A stretch of 64,000 bases of DNA from Mycobacterium adipatum (GTDB taxonomy: Bacteria > Actinomycetota > Actinomycetes > Mycobacteriales > Mycobacteriaceae): positions 4,836,001-4,900,000 of the forward strand of contig NZ_CP015596.1 in the NCBI RefSeq assembly GCF_001644575.1, given 5' to 3'. The notes beneath the pieces were generated by a model. The model had not been told where the DNA came from, made no database searches, and saw only the letters and a program-made list of their open reading frames with translations. Position numbers and translations under genes: made by a program. Below are positions 39,223 to 48,299 of the stretch, one piece after another. The first letter of the stretch is position 1. Every line of letters starts with the position of its first letter.

Positions 39223-40026
39223 CTACTCAAACACCTCGCCGGATAGCGGGCGCAAATGCACAATATCGGCGGCGGCGACGACCTCGGTGGCCTCATCGGT
39301 GGCGATGCACAGCCGGCCCTGGGCATCGACCGCCGTGGCGGTCCCCACGATCTCCCGGCCGCCGGGCAGCAGCGCGCGCACCGGTCTGCCCACGGTGGCA
39401 CTGCGCTCCCGGTAGTCCGACAGCAGCGCCGCGGCCGCACCGGACTGCCAGTCCCGGACGCGGGTGCCCAGCTCACGCAGCAGTATCCGCGCGATCTCGG
39501 TGCGCTCGGCGCCCACCCCGAGCGCGCGTACGGAGGTGGCCTGGGGCTGCCCGATCTCCTCGGGCAGCACCTCCACGTTGAGGCCGATGCCCAGCACCAC
39601 GACCGGCTTGGGCGATGCCACCTCGGCGAGGATGCCGGCGATCTTCGCCCCGCCGACCAGGACGTCGTTGGGCCACTTCACGCCGGCCCGGATACCGATC
39701 GCGGCCAGGGTGTCCGCGACGGCGACACCGGCCAGCAGCGGCAGCAGCCCCCACTGCTGTTCGTCGACGCCGTGCGCCGAGATCCCGACCGACACGATGA
39801 CCAGTCCGCGCGGCACCGCGGTCCAGGCCCGCCCGCCGCGCCCGCGTCCGGCACTCTGATGCTCGGCCAGCAGCACCGCCCCGGCGATGTCCTCGCCGGC
39901 GGCGGCCCGCGCGATCAGATCGGCGTTGGTCGATCCCGTCTCGGCGACGATGGCGAGCCGATCCCACGGTGCGCACAGGTCGGCGCGCAGGGCGTCGCGG
40001 TCCAACGGCAGCCGTTCAGCAGTCAT
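39223..40026 (-). CDS. birA: biotin-[acetyl-CoA carboxylase] ligase
   Basis: 267 residues from ATG at 40026. It activates biotin to biotinyl-AMP and attaches it to carrier proteins of acyl-CoA carboxylases. Motifs: ETGSTNADLI, the biotinyl-AMP loop SAGRGRGGRAW, KWPNDVLVGGAKIAGILAE, and GIGLNVEV. There is no N-terminal HTH domain, so it is a monofunctional ligase. Its start lies inside the last codons of the upstream lipase-family gene (11-base overlap), an arrangement possible only because of the inserted locus; in M. tuberculosis birA abuts the divergent accD5 instead, its functional partner. Confidence 0.95.
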   Translation of the reverse strand: MTAERLPLDRDALRADLCAPWDRLAIVAETGSTNADLIARAAAGEDIAGAVLLAEHQSAGRGRGGRAWTAVPRGLVIVSVGISAHGVDEQQWGLLPLLAGVAVADTLAAIGIRAGVKWPNDVLVGGAKIAGILAEVASPKPVVVLGIGLNVEVLPEEIGQPQATSVRALGVGAERTEIARILLRELGTRVRDWQSGAAAALLSDYRERSATVGRPVRALLPGGREIVGTATAVDAQGRLCIATDEATEVVAAADIVHLRPLSGEVFE

Positions 40027-41281
40027 TCGGCACCGGCTGATCGGCGAATCTCTTTGCCATCCAATCCAATTGGCTCGCGAGATCGACACCCGCGTGGCCC
40101 TTGTCCGGTTCGAACTGCACCGTCACCGTTCCTCCCATGGCACATGCGCGCGCGATGGCCGCTGCTGTCCACTCCGCGTCGACCAGGGTATCGGCCCCGC
40201 CGTACCAGACCGACAGTGGTGCCGACAGCGGCCGCTGCGGCAGTGCCCAGGCGCGGAGCAGCTCGCGCAACTGGTCGGCCGCCGCGGCCGACTGCGGTGC
40301 CACATCCTGCTGGCGCAGATGCTCGGCGGCGGCCTGGCGCTGGTAGATCTGCGGGGCCTGGCATGCGGTGAGCACCGACCAGTACTGCTCGGCTGCCCCC
40401 GCCCGGAAGTCGTCGCGCTGCAGCTCCGGGTGGATCCGGGCCAACGATTCGACGATGACCGGCATGGCCAGCAGTTGGTCGGAGGTGAGCCCGCCGCGCA
40501 TCGACTTGTCCGCGAAACCGCTGACATCGGCGGCCGGCGCCGCCGCCACCGTACCGAGCAACCGCAGTTCGGGCGCGTACACCGCGGCCTGCTCATTGGC
40601 CGCCCAGGTGGCCGCCCCGCCCTGGGAATGACCGAAGCCCAGCCATTTCGTGGACACCTCCCCGAAGGTATGACGCAGCGCACGCACGCTGTCGATCATG
40701 TTCAGACCTGCGGTCCTGGCATCGAGATACGGATGGATTCCCTTGGCGCCCAAGCCCTGATAGTCGGGCACCGCCACCGCGAACCCGCGATCGATGAACG
40801 GCGTCACGAACGCCAGCGCACCGAGCATGGTGTCCGACAGCGACGGTGCGCACGGGTTGTCGATGCCGACGGTGCCGTGGCCGATGGCGACCACCGGCCA
40901 GCCACCCGGCGGCGCCGGCCCTTTGGGCGTGAACACCGAACCCGAGACCACCGTGGGCTCGCCGGTGTCACCGAATGTGGACCGGTACAGCACCCGCGCG
41001 GCGCGGAGGTTGCGCGCTTCCACCCGGCGGGTGACCCCCGGCATGGTGGTCGCCGTGACCAGTGAGCCGGGGCCGGCGTCGGTGATATCGGCGGTGTCGA
41101 TGGCCACCGGCGCCCCGCCGGCGGACGGGAAGCTGTTCACGAACTCCAGACCCAGTGGCACCGCGAACGGCAGCAGTGCCCGGCCGAGCAGAAGCTGGGC
41201 GAGGACGACGACGATGACCGTGACGGCGACCGCTGTCCGTGCGAGCCAACGCGGCCGGTCGTTGCCTCGGGAAAGCCGCAC
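40016..41281 (-). CDS. membrane-anchored lipase-family hydrolase (paralogue A)
   Basis: 421 residues. An uncleaved-looking N-terminal membrane helix (about 14-36) is followed by an extracytoplasmic alpha/beta hydrolase of the secretory-lipase type. Shared family blocks: VLYRSTFGDTGEPTVVSG, GGWPVVAIGHGTVGI (oxyanion region), DYQGLGAKGIHPYLDARTAG, the nucleophile GHSQGG with Ser 219, the acid region YGGADTLVD and the His in DKGHAGVD. Most similar in the window to the gene at 43635-44891. It lies between the initiating sugar transferase and birA and probably acts on an acylated cell-surface molecule; the substrate is not known. Confidence 0.85.
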   Translation of the reverse strand: MRLSRGNDRPRWLARTAVAVTVIVVVLAQLLLGRALLPFAVPLGLEFVNSFPSAGGAPVAIDTADITDAGPGSLVTATTMPGVTRRVEARNLRAARVLYRSTFGDTGEPTVVSGSVFTPKGPAPPGGWPVVAIGHGTVGIDNPCAPSLSDTMLGALAFVTPFIDRGFAVAVPDYQGLGAKGIHPYLDARTAGLNMIDSVRALRHTFGEVSTKWLGFGHSQGGAATWAANEQAAVYAPELRLLGTVAAAPAADVSGFADKSMRGGLTSDQLLAMPVIVESLARIHPELQRDDFRAGAAEQYWSVLTACQAPQIYQRQAAAEHLRQQDVAPQSAAAADQLRELLRAWALPQRPLSAPLSVWYGGADTLVDAEWTAAAIARACAMGGTVTVQFEPDKGHAGVDLASQLDWMAKRFADQPVPNDC

Positions 41282-41332
41282 GGACCTACGCTACCGGACC
41301 GTCGTTGCAGGCAGGGTTGGGCGGAAGGGGCG

Positions 41333-42907
41333 TCAGTAGGCGCCGGTGCCACCCAGCACGGTACGCACGGTCTTGATAGCGATCAGCAGGTCACCGCTGA
41401 TGGACCAGTTCTCGACGTAGGACAGGTCGAGGCGCACCGAATCGTCCCAGGACAGATCGGCGCGGCCACTGACCTGCCAGAGGCCGGTGATGCCCGGCAG
41501 CACCAGCAGCCGCCGCCGAACCTGATCGGTGTAGGCATCGGCTTCACACGGCAGCGGCGGCCGCGGTCCGACCACGCTCATATCCTTGCGCAGCACGTTG
41601 ATGAACTGCGGCAGCTCGTCGATGCTGTAGCGGCGCAGGATGCGGCCCACCGCGGTGACCCGGGGGTCACGGCGGATCTTGAACAGCACGCCGCCGTCCA
41701 TCTCGTTCATATCGGCGAGACCGGCAACCATCTTGTCGGCGTTCTCGACCATCGTGCGCAGCTTGATCATCTGGAACGGCTTACCGTCCAGGCCGATGCG
41801 CTCGGACAGGTAGAACACCGGCCCACGGCTGGTGAGCTTGATGGCGATGGCGCTGACCAGCAGCAGCGGGAACGCGGCAGTCAACACAGCCAGCGACACG
41901 AAGATGTCGAAGGCGCGCTTCTGCACCTTGGTGGTGCCGCTGTACTGCGGCTTCTCGACGTGGATCAGGTTCAGCCCGGCCACCGGGCGCATGGTCAGCC
42001 GCGGGCCCGCGACATCGACCATGCCGGGCGAGACCACCAGGTCTACGCCGAGCCGGTCGAGATCCCAGGACAATTCGCGGACTCCCTCCGGGCCGAGGTG
42101 CTCGGTGGTGGTCAGCGCCACGGTGTCCGCATTGGCCTTGACGATCGCCTCTTCCACCTGGTGCTCGTCGCCCAGGATCGGGAGCGGGCCGACGCCCGGC
42201 ACGTCGAGGGTGCCGCCGCCGACGCGGCCGGTCAGGCAGACCCCGACCACCGAGTATCCGTAACCCCACGCGCGGTCCAGGGACTGCACCAGGCTGCGCA
42301 CCGCGGCCGCGTTACCGACCGCGACCACGGAGTTGACGCACTGACCACGCTTGCGGTACCAGCCGAGGACCCGTCGGCACGCGGCGCGGCCGAGGACCAG
42401 GAACACCAGGCCCAACGGGAAAGCCAGCGCCAGATAGCCGCGGGCGTACTCGGGCCGGAAGATCATGAGGGTGACGGCGACGACACCGATCGTCGCCAGC
42501 GTCGCCGAGAGCACCCGGCGGTATTCCTCGATGCCGGCTCCGACGATCCGCGGCGACCGGCTGCGGTAGGCCGTCAGCAAACCCAGCCAGATCAAGCCGA
42601 AGATCACCGACAAGAGGCCGAAGTACTTGGTGAGTGGATCGAAATCGGTAACTGGGCGCCCCAGGCGCACCATTTGAGCACAGGCCATTGCGGCACCGAC
42701 CACGACGACATCGGTGATCAGCAGGGCCAACCCGTAGCGGCGCTGCCACTGCAGCCCGTCGCCGTCGCGGGCGGGCGCCGGGCTCACCAGAGCGATCGGC
42801 GGTTCCGTCTCTCTCACCAGCGTCACGTGCGCTTCCACCTTCGTTTGCTGCACCGGTCCATGCGTGCTGCCTAAGACTATCGCTTTGTTTCCTGCTTCTT
42901 GCAACAT
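41333..42907 (-). CDS. exopolysaccharide polyprenyl glycosylphosphotransferase (initiating sugar transferase)
   Basis: 524 residues from ATG at 42907, preceded by GGGGGGA. Several N-terminal membrane helices (about 55-170) and a central nucleotide-sugar-like CoA-binding-type domain precede the bacterial sugar-transferase domain (about 335-524): KRAFDIFVSLAVL, PVFYLSERIGLDGKPFQMIKLRTM, YSIDELPQFINVLRKDMSVVGPRPP and LPGITGLWQVSGRADLSWD. It is of the WbaP/CpsE type, which moves a sugar-1-phosphate (often glucose or galactose) onto undecaprenyl/decaprenyl phosphate and starts the repeat unit. It is followed by paralogue A after 51 bases. A 727-base leader lies upstream. Confidence 0.93.
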   Translation of the reverse strand: MLQEAGNKAIVLGSTHGPVQQTKVEAHVTLVRETEPPIALVSPAPARDGDGLQWQRRYGLALLITDVVVVGAAMACAQMVRLGRPVTDFDPLTKYFGLLSVIFGLIWLGLLTAYRSRSPRIVGAGIEEYRRVLSATLATIGVVAVTLMIFRPEYARGYLALAFPLGLVFLVLGRAACRRVLGWYRKRGQCVNSVVAVGNAAAVRSLVQSLDRAWGYGYSVVGVCLTGRVGGGTLDVPGVGPLPILGDEHQVEEAIVKANADTVALTTTEHLGPEGVRELSWDLDRLGVDLVVSPGMVDVAGPRLTMRPVAGLNLIHVEKPQYSGTTKVQKRAFDIFVSLAVLTAAFPLLLVSAIAIKLTSRGPVFYLSERIGLDGKPFQMIKLRTMVENADKMVAGLADMNEMDGGVLFKIRRDPRVTAVGRILRRYSIDELPQFINVLRKDMSVVGPRPPLPCEADAYTDQVRRRLLVLPGITGLWQVSGRADLSWDDSVRLDLSYVENWSISGDLLIAIKTVRTVLGGTGAY

Positions 42908-43634
42908 TTCCCCCCAAAAATCCACCCTTCGGCTGACGCGCACGCAAATTCGCCGGCAAATATGATCTCGGTTCGGGCGGCGCGGCCGAGTGGGCGATGC
43001 GGTGAAAACTGACGCCCGCGACGATTTGACCAGGTGATTCGCGCTGGGACGAGTCTGTCAATGGGATGTACCCAAGGGTTATCGCCGGGGTTGCCGATGC
43101 GTTACACGACGACCAAGATCTCCCCGCCCCCGGCGGGTCACCCCTGGGGTCATTGCTGAAACTGCGCGCCCGTGCGAGGTTCGGCTGTTTAACGGCTTAG
43201 CCGCGACACCCGCCACCGGCAACCTGCCCAGACCTCCCGGCGAGCCCCGACCGGCCGGCCGCCGCCGCGGTGCGGCGTTGCGAGAAGTCACCGGCGGCCG
43301 GCCTGCGACTGCTTGCGAACGCGAATATTCCCTATCGCTGATATACCCCCAACGGACCGCCGACCAGCCCCGCAGATCGGCCGACGGGGCCGATACCAGC
43401 ACCGCGCCGATGGATCGGCATGGGCCGGCCGTTTCACTTCCACACCAGCGGCACCAACGCGTCTGGCACACTCGTGCCGTTCGCCGGCCGCCGCGGCGCG
43501 GCCAGCGAATCGCCTGGCGTTCGGGCCGGACCGGACGCCGCCGCGCATCGAGCCTGCCCGCACATCACCGGAACTTCGCTGCCGACGAGCGAGGCAACAC
43601 CGTCGTCCGCCGTTCCGCGAGGCGGAAGACGGCC
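42908..43634 (-). promoter_or_regulatory. 727-base gene-free leader of the sugar transferase gene
   Basis: No open frame here looks like a real gene. Reading toward the sugar transferase there is a terminator-like hairpin of the previous operon at 43600-43632, a TTGACA hexamer at 43056-43061 without a good -10, a GC-rich palindromic stretch around 43115-43150 (ACCCCTGGGGT at 43140-43150), and an AT-richer CATATTTGC at about 42960. It probably holds the promoter and a long, possibly structured 5' UTR. Confidence 0.45.
43600..43632 (-). terminator. hairpin terminator after paralogue B
   Basis: Arms 43600-43611 and 43621-43632 (CCGTCGTCCGCC / GGCGGAAGACGG) pair over 12 bp with one mismatch; the loop has 9 bases. 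It begins three bases after the TAG of the hydrolase at 43635. Confidence 0.65.
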
Positions 43635-44891
43635 CTACCCGCACGCGTTGGCCGCGGCATCCCCCGTCGCAGGCGCCACCGGCAGGCCCTGCAGCCGCTC
43701 GGCCAGCCAGCCGAGTTGATTCGCCACCTCAAGGTCGCCGTGCCCCTTGTCCGGCTGGAAATCCCACACCACGGTGCCGCCCAGCGCGCAGGCGCGCGCC
43801 AACGCGTCCGTCGTCCAGCGCGGGTCGATGTACTCGTCCTCGCCGCCGTACACCACCGACATCGGGGCGGCCGGCCGCTGCTGGGGCAACGCCCACCGGC
43901 TCAGATAGCCCCGCAACCGATCGGCGGCCTCCGGAGTGACCGGTGACAGGTCACCGGATACGAGGCGGTCGATCACACCCTCGCGGGTGTGCACCGCATC
44001 CCCGGAACAGGCGATCAGGACGTCCCAGTTCTCGGCGGCCGTGCCATGCCGGTAGTCGTCCCGGTTGATCTCGGGATGCAGCCGGGCCAGCGATTCCACG
44101 ACGAGCACCAGTGCGGCGACCTGTTCCTTGGTCAATGTGCCCTCGACGGACTTGTCCACCAGACCGGCGACATCGGCGACCGGCGCCAGCGCCAACACCC
44201 CGCGCGGCAGCAGTTCCGGGGAGTACGTCCCGGCCTGCTCCCCCGCCGCCCAAACCGCGCCACCGCCCTGCGAGCCGCCGAGGGCCGCCCAGCTGTCCGA
44301 GATGCCGGGAAAGGTATGCCGAAGTGCCCGTACCGAGTCGATCATGTTGAGCCCGGCCGTCTTCGAATCCAGATAGGGGTGGATACCCGGGGATCCGAGC
44401 CCCTGGAAGTCGGCCATCGCCACCGCGAAACCCAGTTCGGTGAGCTTGACCACCCAATCGGTCAGACCGAGCAGCGTCGCCGACAACGACGGCCCGCACG
44501 GTTCGTCGATGCCAAGGGTGCCGTGCCCGAAGGCGACCACCGGCCAGCCGCCCGCGGGTGCGGCACCGCCGGGGGTGAACACCGCCCCGGACACCACCGT
44601 CGGCTCGCCGCTGTCGCCATTGGTCGAGCGGTACACGACCCGGGCGGAATTCAGCCCCGACCCCTGCGGGCTGCGACTGAACTCCGGCATCGTCATGGCA
44701 CTGACCAGCGATCCGGGACCGCTGCCCGACAGGTCGGCACCCTCGATCGGCTGGGGGGAGACCGCGGCCGGCGGCTCACCGGAGAGCCCGACCGTCTGGC
44801 GCGCCGACGGGGACACCACCAGCACCACCGCCGCAATGAGGATCAGGACGGACAGCACGATGCCGGCCGGCAGCAGGTAACGGCGCATCAA
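43635..44891 (-). CDS. membrane-anchored lipase-family hydrolase (paralogue B)
   Basis: 418 residues. N-terminal membrane helix (about 7-28), then the secretory-lipase fold: VVYRSTNGDSGEPTVVSG, GGWPVVAFGHGTLGI, DFQGLGSPGIHPYLDSKTAG, nucleophile GGSQGG with Ser 208, acid region YGGEDEYIDPRW, His in DKGHGDLE. It shares the block LNMIDSVRALRHTF with paralogue A. Its ATG overlaps the stop of the upstream membrane acyltransferase by four bases, so the two are made together; adding and removing acyl groups on the same glycan is a natural hypothesis. A terminator follows. Confidence 0.85.
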   Translation of the reverse strand: MMRRYLLPAGIVLSVLILIAAVVLVVSPSARQTVGLSGEPPAAVSPQPIEGADLSGSGPGSLVSAMTMPEFSRSPQGSGLNSARVVYRSTNGDSGEPTVVSGAVFTPGGAAPAGGWPVVAFGHGTLGIDEPCGPSLSATLLGLTDWVVKLTELGFAVAMADFQGLGSPGIHPYLDSKTAGLNMIDSVRALRHTFPGISDSWAALGGSQGGGAVWAAGEQAGTYSPELLPRGVLALAPVADVAGLVDKSVEGTLTKEQVAALVLVVESLARLHPEINRDDYRHGTAAENWDVLIACSGDAVHTREGVIDRLVSGDLSPVTPEAADRLRGYLSRWALPQQRPAAPMSVVYGGEDEYIDPRWTTDALARACALGGTVVWDFQPDKGHGDLEVANQLGWLAERLQGLPVAPATGDAAANACG

Positions 44892-46198
44892 CTCTTCCGG
44901 AACCGCTTGACCAGGCCCAGACCCGGACGCTCCACGGCGTAGTAGGTGATGGTGGACAGCAGGATCGTCACGACGGCCACCACCGCAACATTACGGAACA
45001 TCCCGCTCCACGAGTCGCCGGCGGCCAGGTCGTAGCGGCCGAGCAGCAACAGCACCGGGTAGTGCCACAGGTACACCGACAGTGAGATCACGCCGACGAA
45101 ATGGAAGGGTTTGAGGTCGAGGAACCGCGCGATCGGGGAGTCCTTGCCGCGGGCCAGCGGCAGGACGACGATGGCGATGAACACGGCGGAGACGAAACCG
45201 ATTCCGGCGGTGGCGAATACGGTGCCCTTCACCGCGAGCACCAGCGCGGCGACGAAGGATACCGCCAGCAGCGGGAAACACAGCAGATGGATGCGCCGGG
45301 CCGCCGGGGCGGAGATGACGCCCTGTTCGATCGCGACGAACAGGATCGCGGCGAACATCCCGTAGGCGAACAGGTCGGCGTTGGTGATGAAGCTGCGCAT
45401 GAACACCGCCGCCCAGGTGGGACCCCAGTTCTGCATCAGCACCGTGTCCGCGCCGGATGCCGAGAACACCAGCGGCGCGAACAGCCGGCCGATGACCCCG
45501 ACCGCCAGCAGAATCGCCGGAGCGAGGCAGGCCAGCACCAACGGCTTGACGTCGGTGCGCTTACGCAACGCGAACAGCAGCAGGCCCAGCAGCGGCAACA
45601 TCGCGTAGAACGCGATCTCCAGCGTCAGCGACCAGGACGGGCTGATACCGGTCTGCACGTACTCGGGAATGTAGGTCTGGGTGAGCGTGAGGTTGGCCAG
45701 CAGTTCCCAGGGGTCGGTGATCATCCCGGTGCCGGCGTCGGTGCCGTGCGGCTGGATCGCCGAGTTCTGCACATAGGCCACCTGCAGCACGAAATTGCAG
45801 ATCAAGAAGATGGTCAGGTAGCCGGGGAACACCCGGAAGAACCGGTGCAGGGCGTACTGCTTGGTGTCCGGCATGACGGCTTTGGCGCGGTCCTTGGTCA
45901 GTCGCCGGATATAGGGCAGGAACAACAGGAAGCCGCTGAGCACGAAGAACAGGATCAGCGCCAGGCCCAGCACACCGAGGAATGCCTTGTCGTGGGTGAC
46001 CGGCGAATAACTCAGCGCGACGTGACCCATCACCACGGCCAGGCAGCCCAGCCCGCGGATGCCGTCGAGACCGATGATCCTGGTGTGCGTCGGCGAACTG
46101 GCCAGCACCTGGGATTCGATGACCGGCTCCGGTTGCGCCTCGGACTGCGCTTCGGCGGGGGCCCCCGCGTTTCCGCGCGCCGCGTTCGTGTCTGTCAT
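44888..46198 (-). CDS. acyltransferase 3 family membrane protein
   Basis: 436 residues with about ten membrane helices. The N-terminal IIGLDGIRGLGCLAVVMGHVALSY (about residues 40-63) has the Arg and His conserved in acyltransferase-3 proteins, which move acyl groups (often acetyl) from the cytoplasm to sugars outside. A short hydrophilic Ala/Glu-rich N-terminal tail precedes it. In a polysaccharide locus it most likely O-acylates the repeat unit. It starts 90 bases after paralogue C and is coupled to paralogue B. Confidence 0.9.
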   Translation of the reverse strand: MTDTNAARGNAGAPAEAQSEAQPEPVIESQVLASSPTHTRIIGLDGIRGLGCLAVVMGHVALSYSPVTHDKAFLGVLGLALILFFVLSGFLLFLPYIRRLTKDRAKAVMPDTKQYALHRFFRVFPGYLTIFLICNFVLQVAYVQNSAIQPHGTDAGTGMITDPWELLANLTLTQTYIPEYVQTGISPSWSLTLEIAFYAMLPLLGLLLFALRKRTDVKPLVLACLAPAILLAVGVIGRLFAPLVFSASGADTVLMQNWGPTWAAVFMRSFITNADLFAYGMFAAILFVAIEQGVISAPAARRIHLLCFPLLAVSFVAALVLAVKGTVFATAGIGFVSAVFIAIVVLPLARGKDSPIARFLDLKPFHFVGVISLSVYLWHYPVLLLLGRYDLAAGDSWSGMFRNVAVVAVVTILLSTITYYAVERPGLGLVKRFRKS

Positions 46199-46288
46199 GG
46201 GCGTTCTCCCGGTCGCGGTAGTTGGGGACCAAGGCCTCGTTCTGGCGGGGTGAGCGGCGGCTGCCGGTCGGTGTCGAATTATCGGCGA

Positions 46289-47548
46289 TCAGGTGGTCTT
46301 CAGGATCGACGGCCCGCCTTCGACCCCACAGGTGCTGTCGGCCGGCGCGTCGTCGAACCGTTTCATGATCCAGTCCAGCGACACGATGGGGTCGAAATCA
46401 CCGTGTCCCCGGCCGCCAGCGATGAACGATGCCACGGTGTCGCCCATATCGCAGGCTCTTCGCACCGCTTCGGTCGTCCAGACCACCGGCACCACGTCGT
46501 CGGCGTCGCCGTGCACCACGAACATCGGCGCGCTGGCCGGGGCCCGGGGCAGACCGCTCATCTGGTTGAGGTAGCCGCGCAGGACGTCGAGTGCTTCCGG
46601 GGTCGACGGGCGCAGGTCCTCCGGCGGCACCTGCTCGGCCACCGACAGCCGGTCCTCGGTGGCGTCGGTCGAGCAGCCCGCCAGCAGGTCCCACTTCTCC
46701 TGGACCAGGCCGCGGCGGTAATCGTCGAGGTCGAGGTCGGGATGCGCGTTCTTCAGCGACGACAGGATGAGCACCATGGCGATCCGCTGCTGCGGGGACA
46801 GCGTCCCCTCCGCGGCCATATCGGCCAGGCCGGTGATATCGGCGGCCGGCGACACGCTCACCGAGCCGATCAGCCGGGTGTCCTGCGCGCCGTATCCGGC
46901 GATCAGTTCGTTCGCCGCCCATGACGCCTGGCCGCCCTGGGACACCCCGAACGCGACCCAGCGCTCCGAGGACTCCGGCACCAGCTTGCGGGCCGCACTG
47001 GCCGCGTCGATCATGTTGTAACCGGCGGTGGTGGCGTCCAGATACGGGTGGTAGCTGTCGATGGTTCCCAGCCCCTGGTAGTCGGGCACCACCATGACGT
47101 AGCCGAGGGTCACCAGCGCGCGCACCGCGTCCGCGGCGCCCAGCAGGTTCGGCGACAGTGACGGCGCGCAATCCGACAAGACGCCGGTGGTGCCGTGCCC
47201 GAACACGATGACGGGCCAGCCGCCCTCCGGCGGTGTCCCGGACGGAGCGAACACGCTGCCGGACACCACCTGCGCGCTCCCGTCGACCCCGGAGGTCGAG
47301 TTGTAGGTGATGTGGGCGGCGACGGAGGTGACCCGCAGTAGCCGGCGGTCGATGGTCGGCAACCGGGTGGCGCTGACGAGCGCCCCGGGACCGGTCGCCG
47401 AATAGTCGGCGGGCAACTGGAGTTCGGAGTTCACCGCCGCCGTCGGACCGGGATCGGGCTGCGCGCAGCCGGCGAGCACCAACGCCGATGCCAGCACCGC
47501 ACCCGCCAGCGCCTTGCGTGTCGTCGTCGCCCGGACTCCCTGTGCCAT
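46289..47548 (-). CDS. lipoprotein lipase-family hydrolase (paralogue C)
   Basis: 419 residues from ATG at 47548, which follows AGGAG by four bases. A signal peptide ends in the lipobox VLAGC (Cys 28), so it is lipid-anchored rather than helix-anchored like A and B. The hydrolase blocks are GGWPVIVFGHGTTGV, DYQGLGTIDSYHPYLDATTAG, nucleophile GVSQGG (Ser 203), VVHGDADDVVPVVW and GGRGHGDFD. It follows the Wzz-like gene by seven bases and is part of the same transcription unit. Confidence 0.85.
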   Translation of the reverse strand: MAQGVRATTTRKALAGAVLASALVLAGCAQPDPGPTAAVNSELQLPADYSATGPGALVSATRLPTIDRRLLRVTSVAAHITYNSTSGVDGSAQVVSGSVFAPSGTPPEGGWPVIVFGHGTTGVLSDCAPSLSPNLLGAADAVRALVTLGYVMVVPDYQGLGTIDSYHPYLDATTAGYNMIDAASAARKLVPESSERWVAFGVSQGGQASWAANELIAGYGAQDTRLIGSVSVSPAADITGLADMAAEGTLSPQQRIAMVLILSSLKNAHPDLDLDDYRRGLVQEKWDLLAGCSTDATEDRLSVAEQVPPEDLRPSTPEALDVLRGYLNQMSGLPRAPASAPMFVVHGDADDVVPVVWTTEAVRRACDMGDTVASFIAGGRGHGDFDPIVSLDWIMKRFDDAPADSTCGVEGGPSILKTT

Positions 47549-47555
47549 CGAACTC

Positions 47556-48299
47556 CTAAGACCTGGCGTCACCGCTGGGCGACGTGAACGAGTTGGCGAC
47601 CTGGCGGAGCTGGCCGGGAGTCAGCACCTCGTCGCGGGCGAGTCCGAACGCCAGCACCAGCACCACGCTCAGCGCGAACCCGACACCGGCGGCCACCAGC
47701 AGGATATTGGTGATATCGGGCTGGACCTCGTGGACGACGGTCGCCGGGTCCACGGCCACCAGCTCGGCCACCGGTCCGGTGTACTGGATGGGGTCGGTGG
47801 GCTTGGCCTCGATCCATTCGAGCTCACCGGACATCTTCATCAGCACCGAGGCCAGAGTGTTGACGGTGTCGATGGTGGTTTGCGGGTCGGTGCCCGTCAC
47901 CTTCACCCGCAACAGCGCCGAGGACGGCCTGCCGAACCGCGACACACCGTAGGGCTCCCACGCCGCGGTGACGTTCGCCGCGAGTTCACTTGGCGTGAGC
48001 GGCAATCCGAGGGTTTCGATGGTGCGCTCACTGATGACCGTGGACTGGGCCAACGACACGTAGGTGGACATCCGGCTGTTGGCCCCGATGCCGCCGGCGT
48101 AGGCAGAGTAAGTACCCGGATCGCCGGCGACCTGGGCGAACAACAGTACCGAGGCGGTGTAGCTGCGCTCGGCGGTGAGCTTGTGCAGGCCGAACGCCGC
48201 GGCCGGCGCCAGCAGCGTCGCCACCAGGATGACGATCCAGCCCTTGGCGAGGATCGTCAGGTAATCCCGTGCCCGTGGCACGTCGACCGGCGCCCTCAA
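47556..48299 (-). CDS. Wzz-like chain-length/capsule biosynthesis protein
   Basis: 247 residues. Two membrane helices (about 19-40 and 196-217) flank an extracytoplasmic region, the layout of Wzz/YveK-type polysaccharide co-polymerases. Features: ARDYLTILAKGWIVILVATLLA at the start, YTASVLLFAQVAG and RVKVTGTDPQTTIDTVNTLASVL with the segment typical of Wzz domains. It controls polymer length or supports export. It lacks a kinase domain; the separate Wzz-kinase-like protein is two genes upstream. The TTG start at 48299 overlaps the previous stop; a GTG six codons later is an alternative. Confidence 0.85.
   Translation of the reverse strand: MRAPVDVPRARDYLTILAKGWIVILVATLLAPAAAFGLHKLTAERSYTASVLLFAQVAGDPGTYSAYAGGIGANSRMSTYVSLAQSTVISERTIETLGLPLTPSELAANVTAAWEPYGVSRFGRPSSALLRVKVTGTDPQTTIDTVNTLASVLMKMSGELEWIEAKPTDPIQYTGPVAELVAVDPATVVHEVQPDITNILLVAAGVGFALSVVLVLAFGLARDEVLTPGQLRQVANSFTSPSGDARS

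Noticed and set aside
43079..43644. Two minus-strand open frames of 118 and 130 codons in the gene-free leader
   Set aside because: Arg/Gly-rich with no ribosome-binding site, no recognisable motif and mutual overlap.
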